Source of the DNA: UBA8437 sp963578885
GTDB taxonomy: Bacteria > Planctomycetota > Planctomycetia > Planctomycetales > Planctomycetaceae
Direction of reading: 5' to 3'
DNA: 12,558 nt
Assembly: GCA_963578885.1 (NCBI GenBank)
Contig: CAUZEQ010000132.1
Span: 1-12,558, forward strand
The notes beneath the pieces are model-generated. The model did no database searches and was not told where the DNA came from. It was given only the letters and a program-made list of their open reading frames with translations. Positions 6,506 through 12,558 of this stretch are shown one piece after another. Positions within the stretch are counted from its first letter, which is position 1. Each line of letters begins with the position of its first letter. Made by a program: the position numbers and the translations under genes.

Positions 6506-8464
6506 TTACATGTACGAGGCGATGAGGGCCAGCAGCCCCAGCGGTACGAGGATGCCGAAGATGATGCCGCCGATGGCCAATCCGCGGCCACTGCCCTTGC
6601 CGGCCTTGATCTGGCGGAGCGCGATTAGACCGAGCACGACCGCAGCCAGGACGGCGATTCCACCCGCTTCGAACTCGAAACCCCCGCCCGCGCCCCTGTC
6701 CGACCCGATACTGCCGAGGCACATGAAGGCCAGCATCACGCCGATCACTCCCGAGACCAGCGACCCGATCGCCAGGGGGTTGGTATATGTCGGGGCGTGG
6801 TGGGGCGAGCGGGAGCCTCGAACGAAGTGCACCACGACTGCCAGGCCCAGGAAGATCACGACCAGCCCCACGCCGGCGACACCGGCCTTGGTCCAGATCG
6901 ACCAGCCCGCTCCGATCGTCGCGGCTCCCAGGGCCACACCCATCGCCAGGTTGATCGCCACCCGCTTGCCACCCCGCGGCAGGTTGTCGCCCAGCAGGGC
7001 CTTGTTGTTCATCATCAGGAAGAAGGTCAGGTAGGCAATCGGCAGCAGCATCATGCCGAAGATGCTTGTCGGCTGAACGACGTAGAACTTCGCGCTCGTC
7101 TTCCACAGCAGCAGCGCCCCGATCCCTCCGGTCAATCCCGGCAGCACCGTTCCGATGCGGTGCAGAGTCCCCTCGGACGGCTTGCCGAGCATCTCGCAGA
7201 TGGTGAAACCGTTGATCAGCATCAGGATGATGATCGTCGAAACGGCCATGCCCAGCACTCCGATGCCGAAGACCGTCTGAGCGACCCCCTTGCCGGTGAG
7301 CTTCTCGAGCGACAGCGCCAACGCGCCCGAGTCGTAGTCGATCAGCATCGCCGCCAGCCGCCGATCGGCGATCGGCATCCCGGAGATGTGTTCACGCTTT
7401 CCCTCGGAGGTCATCGACTCGAGTTTTGCCGTCACACCCTGGCTGTCCATCAGCTTCTGCAGGTGGCCTTCAAACTTGCCCTGCACCACCTTGGGTACCA
7501 CCGTGCCGTCACCCTCACCCAACAGCCTCGCATCGGGCTGGCCGTGGAACTGGGTGGCCGCGGCGATCACCACGCAGCTGGTCGCCAGCACGAAGGGGAA
7601 GAAGAGGCCCACCGAGAGATCAAAGACGGCCAGCCCGCGGAAGTCACGGTCCCACTTGCGTTTCAGCAGCGAGTAGGGCAGCAGGAAGGTCATGTTGATC
7701 CCCACCGCCGTGGCCGCCGCAGTCACCATCCGACCACGCTGGCTGTGGAGTATCTCGGCCTCCCAGTACGACTGGTTCGACCCCGAATCGGCCAAAGCCA
7801 CGGTGTAGGATTCGGGGACACTCCATAACAGGCTGATGTCGGGCACGAACCCCCCCAGGACCTCGCCCCACGGCAAGGCCCCCTCGAGTCCCATCGCCAC
7901 CACCACGCCAAAGAAGCAAAACACGATCACGCCGACCATCACCTTGAGCATGATCTCGAACATCTTCAGACCGCTGCCGCCCCGGTCGTAGGAAAAGACG
8001 ATCACGGTCGAAACACCCAGCAGGATCACGGTGCAGATCACGTCACCGTTCTCGCCGTTGAACAGCCCCAGGTTCTGCTGCATCGCCGCGGTGCCCAGGG
8101 CGAACTGAGGCATCGCCCAGACCAGGTTGGCCATCAGGGTGGCAATCGCCCAGCCCCAGCCCAAAACCGGACTGACGTGCTCGTTGATCGCCTCGAACGG
8201 ACGCTGCTTTGTCGAGAGCGCGACGTAGCCGATGGCACTGAGCATCACGATGCCCAGGATCAGCATCAACGGCTGCAGCCACAGCAGGTCGTAGCCGGCG
8301 ATCATGCCCAGGTAGAGACTGCCGCCGAGGGAACCGCCGCCCAGAGTGATCGCACCCTGCAACCAACCCGGACCCGACAGGCGGGAAAAGGTCAGCAAGG
8401 TGGCCAGGCCGCCCTTCTGCTTCGCGTCGAAAATCGCCTGGCGATCTTGTTCCACCTGTGACAT
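6506..8464 (-). CDS. Divergent Nramp-like transporter with C-terminal DUF4190-like membrane domain
   Basis: A 652-residue polytopic membrane protein. The start at 8464 is supported by MSQVEQDRQ preceding the first helix and by GGGGA about 10 nt upstream. GPGWLQGAITLGGGSLGG (31-48) followed by GYDLLWLQ aligns with helix 1 of Nramp metal transporters, but the DPGN metal motif is GGGS here (42-45). The helix 6 counterpart of MPHN appears to be GINM (255-258) before TFLLPYSLLKRKW. Helices 7 and 8 are recognisable (VLATSCVVIAAATQFHG and VFGIGVLGMAVSTIIILML) but are separated by roughly 90 mostly polar residues (306-395), longer than in typical Nramps. After the Nramp-like core, residues 561-652 form another membrane hairpin with LGLIALRQIKAGKGSGRGLA, resembling DUF4190. 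It is likely a transporter at the inner membrane; the cargo may not be Mn or Fe. The fold call is fairly sure, the substrate open. Confidence 0.82.
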   Translation of the reverse strand: MSQVEQDRQAIFDAKQKGGLATLLTFSRLSGPGWLQGAITLGGGSLGGSLYLGMIAGYDLLWLQPLMLILGIVMLSAIGYVALSTKQRPFEAINEHVSPVLGWGWAIATLMANLVWAMPQFALGTAAMQQNLGLFNGENGDVICTVILLGVSTVIVFSYDRGGSGLKMFEIMLKVMVGVIVFCFFGVVVAMGLEGALPWGEVLGGFVPDISLLWSVPESYTVALADSGSNQSYWEAEILHSQRGRMVTAAATAVGINMTFLLPYSLLKRKWDRDFRGLAVFDLSVGLFFPFVLATSCVVIAAATQFHGQPDARLLGEGDGTVVPKVVQGKFEGHLQKLMDSQGVTAKLESMTSEGKREHISGMPIADRRLAAMLIDYDSGALALSLEKLTGKGVAQTVFGIGVLGMAVSTIIILMLINGFTICEMLGKPSEGTLHRIGTVLPGLTGGIGALLLWKTSAKFYVVQPTSIFGMMLLPIAYLTFFLMMNNKALLGDNLPRGGKRVAINLAMGVALGAATIGAGWSIWTKAGVAGVGLVVIFLGLAVVVHFVRGSRSPHHAPTYTNPLAIGSLVSGVIGVMLAFMCLGSIGSDRGAGGGFEFEAGGIAVLAAVVLGLIALRQIKAGKGSGRGLAIGGIIFGILVPLGLLALIASYM

Positions 8465-8527
8465 GAGTCGAGGATCCCCAGCGGTGCGTACAACCGGTCT
8501 GTCGAAGAGCCGATTGTGCCACGGGAA

Positions 8528-8550
8528 GCGGCACGGCGAAAGCGAGCCGC
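8528..8550. repeat. Stem-loop upstream of the transporter gene
   Basis: GCGGCACG (8528-8535) and CGAGCCGC (8543-8550) pair over seven of eight positions around the 7-nt loop GCGAAAG. It lies 64 nt upstream of the transporter start on the transcribed side. It could be a leader structure or part of the 3' end of the DUF1501 B transcript. No U-tract follows on either strand, so I do not call it an intrinsic terminator. Confidence 0.4.
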
Positions 8551-8594
8551 CGGGCCTAGCAGCCTGTTGAAAAACACAAGTTTGGGGATGGGAC

Positions 8595-8770
8595 GGGGTC
8601 AGACGCCGCCCACAGAAAATCCCGCTCCACCCAGAACGGCACGCAGGCGGGGCCTGACCCCTTTTCAACCAGCACTCGTTGCAACTCGAAGAGGGGGTCA
8701 GGCCCCGCCTGTGAAACGCGACTGGTGGAGCAAACCCCGTTGTGGGTCCGCCGCAGGCGGATCAGACCCC
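8595..8770. repeat. Long-hairpin intergenic repeat, copy 2 (full length)
   Basis: A long imperfect palindrome. The core is a perfect 18-bp inverted repeat, 8644-8661 (CAGGCGGGGCCTGACCCC) against 8694-8711, around a 32-nt loop. The arms continue outward with interruptions: GCTCCACC (8624-8631) pairs with GGTGGAGC (8724-8731), and GGGGTC at 8595 faces GACCCC at 8765-8770. The right half and loop match copy 1 (1-110) at about nine bases in ten over the first 80 aligned positions. Both copies lie just downstream of a DUF1501 gene in the same orientation. The right arm carries an internal small palindrome, TCCGCC-GCA-GGCGGA (8747-8761). It resembles a non-coding repetitive element; no transposase or open frame of its own is seen. 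Confidence 0.8.
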
Positions 8771-8788
8771 AGGGTCCGAGTTCTTCAA

Positions 8789-8803
8789 CCCGCCGCAGGC
8801 GGG
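8789..8803 (-). terminator. Possible 3' stem-loop of DUF1501 gene B
   Basis: CCCGCC (8789-8794) and GGCGGG (8798-8803) form a perfect 6-bp GC stem with a GCA loop immediately after the stop codon at 8806-8804. In the transcript direction it is followed by GTTGAAGAACTC, which is not a U-tract, so intrinsic termination is doubtful. Together with the long hairpin downstream it may define or protect the mRNA 3' end. The same GCCGCAGGCGG core occurs inside the long repeat at 8750-8760. Confidence 0.35.
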
Positions 8804-10186
8804 CTAGAACAGCGAGTGGACCGGGGTGCCCTCGACGACGAAGTACGGACGCCCGGTCGGGTCGACCACGCGGGTGTCCGGGCCGTAACCCAGCGCGTGG
8901 TAGATCGTGGCGATGAAGTCGCGGACGTGCACCGGGTTGTCGGCCGGGAGGCCGGCGATCTTGTCGCTGGACCCGTACACCTGCCCGCCACGGATGCCGC
9001 CGCCGGCCAGCACCGTGCTGTAAACCGAACCCCAGTGGTCGCGGCCGGCCTTCTTGTTGACCTTGGGAGTCCGGCCGAATTCGCCCGTCCAGGCGATCAG
9101 CGTCTCATCCAGACGACCCCGTTGGCCGAGGTCCTCGATCAACGCCGAGAAGGCCCGGTCCATCGGAGGCAAGAGCAGGTCCTTCATGACCTTGAAGTGC
9201 TTGTCGTGCGTGTCGAAGTTCTTCGTCGAGTGCAGGTACATCCAGGGCACCGTCACCAGGCCCACACCCGCCTCGACCAGCCGCCGGGCCACCAGGCAGC
9301 TGCGGCCGAACTTGTTGTCACCATATCGGGCCAGGGTCTCGGGCGACTCATCATCGAACGTAAACGCCCGCCACGCCGAGTTCGATCCCAGGATGTCCAA
9401 TGCCTGCTGCTGGAACCGCCCGTAATTGGCCTCGGCCAACGACACCGTGCCGCGTGACTCCTCGACCCGGCTCAGCAACTGCTGACGATTCGCCTGACGT
9501 CGGTCACCAACCCCCTTGGGAGGGCGGAAGCCCGGAGGCAGAGTGCCCGGCTGCCACGACTCGTCAATCAGCATCAGCGGATCGTAGTTCGGACCCAGGA
9601 ACCCCGCGTGCTGGCCACCCCACTGGAAGTTGTTCTGGTCGCCAATACGGACCGGCAGGTGCACCGAGGCCGGCAGCCCGTTGCGGTCGCCTCGCAATTG
9701 CCTGATCACACCCCCCACACACGGCGGATCGACGCGGTCCATCTGAGGCTCACCGCGGCTGCGGGGAGCGTTCTTCAGACCGGTCATGTTGTAGTGCACG
9801 CCGATGCCGTGCGTGTTGCTGTTGTGGAACGTCGAGCGGATCACCGAGAAGTGCTCGGCCACACCGGCCATCATCGGCAGGTGCTCACAGACCTGCATGC
9901 CCCCGACGGTGGTCTCGATCGGGTTGAAGTCGCCCCGGTAGCCCTGGTTGGCCTTCGGCTTCATGTCGAAGGTCTCCTGCTGAGCCGGACCGCCGGTCAT
10001 GTACAGCAGGATGCAGGACTTGGCACGGCCCGAGGTCCCCGAGTCGGCTGCCTGGGCCCGGGCCCGCGACGAAAACAACTCGGGCAGCGACAACCCGAAC
10101 CCCGTCAAGCCGCCGGCCGACAGCCCCGATTTCAGGAAGCTGCGCCGTCGCATCAACAGGCTCTCGTCCACTCGCTTCGGCCTCAT
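8804..10186 (-). CDS. DUF1501 family protein B (Tat-exported)
   Basis: A 460-residue DUF1501 protein, only distantly similar to gene A but with the same ordered blocks: TGGPAQQETFDMKPKA (64-79), GGMQVCEHLPMMA (95-107, compare the CEHLPQLA of gene A), GEFGRTPK (368-375), and GRDHWGSVYSTVLAGGGIRG (381-400). The N-terminus has a strong twin-arginine motif, MRRRSFLKSGLSAGGLTGFG (12-31), and an ARA-type cleavage site near residue 46, so it should be exported by Tat. I use the ATG at 10186 because AAAGGG lies about 5 nt upstream; the second ATG (residue 12) would also keep the signal. It is divergent from the PQQ dehydrogenase/cytochrome gene, with 196 bp between starts. The catalytic role of the family is unknown. 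The 3' end carries the same long repeat as gene A. Confidence 0.94.
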   Translation of the reverse strand: MRPKRVDESLLMRRRSFLKSGLSAGGLTGFGLSLPELFSSRARAQAADSGTSGRAKSCILLYMTGGPAQQETFDMKPKANQGYRGDFNPIETTVGGMQVCEHLPMMAGVAEHFSVIRSTFHNSNTHGIGVHYNMTGLKNAPRSRGEPQMDRVDPPCVGGVIRQLRGDRNGLPASVHLPVRIGDQNNFQWGGQHAGFLGPNYDPLMLIDESWQPGTLPPGFRPPKGVGDRRQANRQQLLSRVEESRGTVSLAEANYGRFQQQALDILGSNSAWRAFTFDDESPETLARYGDNKFGRSCLVARRLVEAGVGLVTVPWMYLHSTKNFDTHDKHFKVMKDLLLPPMDRAFSALIEDLGQRGRLDETLIAWTGEFGRTPKVNKKAGRDHWGSVYSTVLAGGGIRGGQVYGSSDKIAGLPADNPVHVRDFIATIYHALGYGPDTRVVDPTGRPYFVVEGTPVHSLF

Positions 10187-10222
10187 GCCACCCTTTCATC
10201 GCTCAATGAATCACGCCCCACA

Positions 10223-10252
10223 ATTCTACTGATCGGCGATTCGTCGGATCAA
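10223..10252 (-). promoter_or_regulatory. Candidate sigma-70-type promoter of DUF1501 gene B
   Basis: On the minus strand TTGATC (10252-10247) is followed by an 18-nt spacer and TAGAAT (10228-10223). The -10 box ends 36 nt before the ATG at 10186. The -10 hexamer and the spacer length are identical to those proposed for DUF1501 gene A, which raises confidence in both. The call is by eye. Confidence 0.42.
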
Positions 10253-10308
10253 GGTGCATTGATCTTTATACCCTCAATGCCAACACGCCACCGCAGGCGG
10301 ACACCCGG

Positions 10309-10326
10309 GTGGTTGTCGTGGTTGTC
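10309..10326. repeat. Perfect 9-bp tandem repeat in the upstream region of the PQQ dehydrogenase gene
   Basis: GTGGTTGTC is present twice in direct succession (10309-10317, 10318-10326), ending 56 nt before the GTG start. Its position in a divergent promoter region would suit a regulator site, but a chance duplication is just as likely. Confidence 0.4.
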
Positions 10327-10382
10327 ATGATTTCGAGACGGTATGCTGAGGGCCCGAGTCTTGCCTCCGCAGGAGTTCTTCC

Positions 10383-12558
10383 GTGAAGATCTTTGTCCGT
10401 TCGCTCGTAGGGATGCTGTTCGTCTTGGGCCCCCTCTGTGCCACGACACCGTCGTCGGCCGCCGACAAGGCCTCGTTCAGTACCAGGGCCCGGGTCGCCT
10501 GGACCACCTCACGGGTCAAGGGTTCCCCCGATCCGCCCAGCCCCTACCTGACACGGGTCGCCTTCCCCAACCTGACCTTCGACGAACCGCTCGACATGAA
10601 CTACTCGGCCGGCATCAACCGGCTGCTGGTCGTCGAGCGATACGGCCGGATCTACTCGGTCCCACTCGACCGCAAGACGGCCAAGCCCGACCTGGTGCTC
10701 GACGCCAACGAGGTACTCGGCCGCACCAAGCCCAAGACACTCGCGGCCTACGGCTTCGCCCTGCACCCCAGGTACCCCAGGGTCCGCTACGCCTACGCCA
10801 CGATCGTCACCTCCAACACCGAAGAACTGCCCCGGGGGAGCCGTGTGTCGCGGTTCCGCGTGCTGCCGGGCGAACCGCCCCGCTGCGATCCCAGGAGTGA
10901 GCAGATCCTGCTCGAGTGGCCTTCGGGCGGACACAACGGCGGCTGCCTGCAATTCGGCCCCGACGGGTATCTCTACATCGCCACCGGTGACAGCAGTGGC
11001 ATCGCCGACCTCTACCTCACCGGCCAGGACCTCACCAACCTCTCCGGTGCCATTCTCCGTATCGACGTCGACCATCCCGGTGAGAAGCTCCCCTACACCG
11101 TGCCCCGCGACAATCCCTTTCTGAAAACCCAGGGCGCACGCCCGGAGATCTGGGCCTACGGGCTCAGGCAGCCGTGGAAGATGAGCTTCGACACCGCCAC
11201 CGGTGACCTCTGGACCGGCAACATCGGCCAGGACCTCTGGGAAATGGTCTTCCGGATCGAACGCGGCGGCAACTACGGCTGGAGCATCACCGAGGGGTCT
11301 CACCCGTTCGAACCCGAACGCCCCCGTGGCCCGACCGCGATCGTCCCTCCGATCATCGAACACGACCACGCCAACTTCCGCTCGATCACCGGCGGCTTCG
11401 TCTACCACGGCACAAAACTCAAGAAACTCAAAGGCGCCTACGTCTACGGCGACTACGACACCGGCCGCATCTGGCAACTCCGCTTCGACCGCAAGCAGGA
11501 GAAACTGGTCTCGTCATCGGAGCTGGTCGATTCGAGCATGCGGCTGGTCGGCTTCGGACAGGACGGCCAGGGCGAACTCTACCTGCTCGACCACGTCAGC
11601 GGCCGCATCTACGAACTGGTACCCAACCCCAACGCCGGTCGAGTCAGCAACTTCCCCAAGACACTCTCGGCCACCGGCCTGTTCGACTCGGTCAAGACGC
11701 TGACCCCCGCCGCCGGACTGATTCCCTACGACGTGATCGCCCCGCAATGGGCCGACACGGCCACCAAGCAGAGGTTCCTCGCGCTGCCCGGCGATTCGAA
11801 GATGGAATTCGAAACGCTGACCTACCCCCAGCCGGCTCCCGGATCGCCTCCGGGATGGAAGTTCCCCAACGGCACGGTGATCGTCGAGACCGTGTTCCTG
11901 GAAATGGAAACCGGCAACCCCGCCAGCCGCCGCCGGCTCGAGACCCGCATCCTGCACCACGAGCGACTCTCGGGCGACGAGTCCAACGGCGACCAGTACT
12001 GGCAGGGATACACCTACGTCTGGAACGACCAGCAGACCGAGGCCGACTTGCTGCTCGATTCGAGCGGCCGCGACCGCACGTTCCAGATCGCCGACGCGGC
12101 TGCCCCCGGGGGAACCCGCCGGCAGACCTGGCACTTCCCCAGCCGGACCGAATGCACGGTCTGTCACAACATGGCGGCCAAGTACGTGCTCGGTGTGACC
12201 ACTCACCAGATGAACCGCGACTACGACTACGGCGGCCAAACGCTCAATCAGGTCCAGCTGCTCGAAACGCTCGGCTGCTTCTCGAAGCCGCTGCCGAGGC
12301 CGACCCGCGACCTGCCCCGGCTGGTCGACTACCGTGCCACCGAATACGACCTCGGCCGCCGGGCCCGATCCTACCTGCACGCCAACTGCTCGCACTGCCA
12401 CCGCAAGTGGGGCGGCGGAAACGCCCGCTTCCAACTGCTGGCCACGCTCGACCTGGGCGACACCGGAACACTCAATGTCAGGCCCAGCCAGGGCACCTTC
12501 GGCATGGCCTCGGCCAAGGTGCTCGCCGCAGGAGACCCGTACCGCAGCGTGATGTTCT
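10383..12558 (+). CDS. PQQ-dependent sugar dehydrogenase fused to SO2930-type dihaem cytochrome c (3' end missing)
   Basis: At least 725 residues, open to the window edge. A GTG start at 10383 has AGGAG 7 nt upstream. A Sec signal peptide (KIFVRSLVGMLFVLGPLC, cut near residue 27) exports it. Residues about 55-420 form a soluble glucose/sorbosone dehydrogenase beta-propeller: GGHNGG (182-187, His184 is the likely catalytic base), FGPDGYLYIATGD, and WAYGLRQPWKMSFD. From about residue 424 (FPKTLSATGLF) a second module resembles the SO2930 family of dihaem c-type cytochromes, with PQWADTATKQRF (starting near 455) and two haem sites, CTVCH (591-595) and CSHCH (669-673). The family order suggests that only a few tens of residues are missing. 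Expected role: oxidation of a sugar or alcohol outside the cytoplasm with electrons passed directly to haem c. It is transcribed divergently from DUF1501 B. PQQ binding and substrate are inferred from family only. Confidence 0.92.
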   Translation, partial: MKIFVRSLVGMLFVLGPLCATTPSSAADKASFSTRARVAWTTSRVKGSPDPPSPYLTRVAFPNLTFDEPLDMNYSAGINRLLVVERYGRIYSVPLDRKTAKPDLVLDANEVLGRTKPKTLAAYGFALHPRYPRVRYAYATIVTSNTEELPRGSRVSRFRVLPGEPPRCDPRSEQILLEWPSGGHNGGCLQFGPDGYLYIATGDSSGIADLYLTGQDLTNLSGAILRIDVDHPGEKLPYTVPRDNPFLKTQGARPEIWAYGLRQPWKMSFDTATGDLWTGNIGQDLWEMVFRIERGGNYGWSITEGSHPFEPERPRGPTAIVPPIIEHDHANFRSITGGFVYHGTKLKKLKGAYVYGDYDTGRIWQLRFDRKQEKLVSSSELVDSSMRLVGFGQDGQGELYLLDHVSGRIYELVPNPNAGRVSNFPKTLSATGLFDSVKTLTPAAGLIPYDVIAPQWADTATKQRFLALPGDSKMEFETLTYPQPAPGSPPGWKFPNGTVIVETVFLEMETGNPASRRRLETRILHHERLSGDESNGDQYWQGYTYVWNDQQTEADLLLDSSGRDRTFQIADAAAPGGTRRQTWHFPSRTECTVCHNMAAKYVLGVTTHQMNRDYDYGGQTLNQVQLLETLGCFSKPLPRPTRDLPRLVDYRATEYDLGRRARSYLHANCSHCHRKWGGGNARFQLLATLDLGDTGTLNVRPSQGTFGMASAKVLAAGDPYRSVMF

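Larger units (their letters stand above)
8465..8803. other. Intergenic region between DUF1501 B and the transporter
   Basis: This 339-bp gap holds no convincing gene. It contains, from the transporter side: the transporter leader (8465-8527), a stem-loop (8528-8550), a GTTGAAAA-bearing stretch (8561-8580), the long-hairpin repeat copy 2 (8595-8770), and a perfect short stem-loop next to the DUF1501 B stop codon (8789-8803). The open frame of the transporter extends into the repeat up to 8668, but the coding signal stops at 8464. Confidence 0.6.
10187..10382. other. Divergent intergenic region between DUF1501 B and the PQQ dehydrogenase gene
   Basis: Contents: the ribosome site of DUF1501 B (AAAGGG before 10186), its promoter candidate (10223-10252), a CCGCAGGCGG motif (10291-10300) shared with the region around 8750-8800, a perfect 9-bp tandem repeat GTGGTTGTC (10309-10326), and AGGAG (10371-10375) 7 nt before the GTG start at 10383. 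For the plus-strand gene the best box pair, TTGTCA (10322-10327) and TATGCT (10342-10347), has only 14 nt between, so I do not list it as a promoter. No short gene is apparent. Confidence 0.5.

Noticed and set aside
6439..6591. 51-codon N-terminal extension of the sulfatase
   Set aside because: It overlaps the end of the transporter gene and would bury the signal peptide; the ATG at 6438 has a good ribosome site and begins the signal.
6797..7828. 343-codon plus-strand open frame opposite the transporter gene
   Set aside because: Gln/His/Arg-rich composition is the antisense image of membrane-helix codons; no start signal or motif.
8465..8668. 68-codon N-terminal extension of the transporter
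   Set aside because: It runs through the stem-loop and into the long-hairpin repeat; its translation is not membrane-like and matches no Nramp feature.
10322..10347. TTGTCA / TATGCT as promoter of the PQQ dehydrogenase gene
   Set aside because: The 14-nt spacer is too short for a normal sigma-70 promoter; the alternative TTGTCG at 10313 is 23 nt away, too long.

Overview
The window reads as chromosomal DNA from a planctomycete (Planctomycetota). The grounds are the high-GC, strongly G/C-ending codon use and a typical planctomycete gene mix: two DUF1501 proteins, a Tat-exported Gfo/Idh/MocA oxidoreductase, a Tat-exported sugar isomerase/epimerase-like protein, a formylglycine sulfatase, and a PQQ-type sugar dehydrogenase fused to a dihaem cytochrome c module. 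I cannot place it below phylum level.

Layout: eight protein genes fill almost the whole window, and I see no RNA genes, CRISPR array or transposase. From left to right: a structured repeat (1-110); DUF1501 gene A (138-1502, minus); a 151-bp divergent promoter region; a Gfo/Idh/MocA oxidoreductase (1654-2940, plus), which meets a sugar isomerase-like gene (2944-3903, minus) tail to tail only 3 bp apart; an alpha/beta hydrolase (3878-4855, minus) overlapping the isomerase start; a sulfatase (4972-6438, minus); a divergent Nramp-like transporter with a DUF4190-like tail (6506-8464, minus); a second copy of the structured repeat (8595-8770); DUF1501 gene B (8804-10186, minus); a second divergent promoter region; and the PQQ dehydrogenase/dihaem cytochrome gene (10383 to the window end, plus, cut off).

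The minus-strand run transporter, sulfatase, hydrolase, isomerase (8464 to 2944) has gaps of 67 and 116 nt and then an overlap, so it may be one transcription unit. Most products carry Tat, Sec or membrane-anchor signals and so act in the envelope. A plausible joint role is breakdown of (sulfated) carbohydrate: sulfate removal, sugar oxidation or isomerisation, and electron transfer to c-type haem. This is inferred from family membership only; no substrate can be read from the sequence.

The points most worth following up are: (1) the transporter, which aligns with Nramp but has lost both metal-site motifs and gained a loop insert and an extra C-terminal membrane domain; (2) a long imperfect palindrome present directly downstream of both DUF1501 genes, much better conserved between copies than the genes; and (3) the matching promoter architecture (TTGnnn, 18-nt spacer, TAGAAT, about 35 nt before the start codon) in front of both DUF1501 genes.
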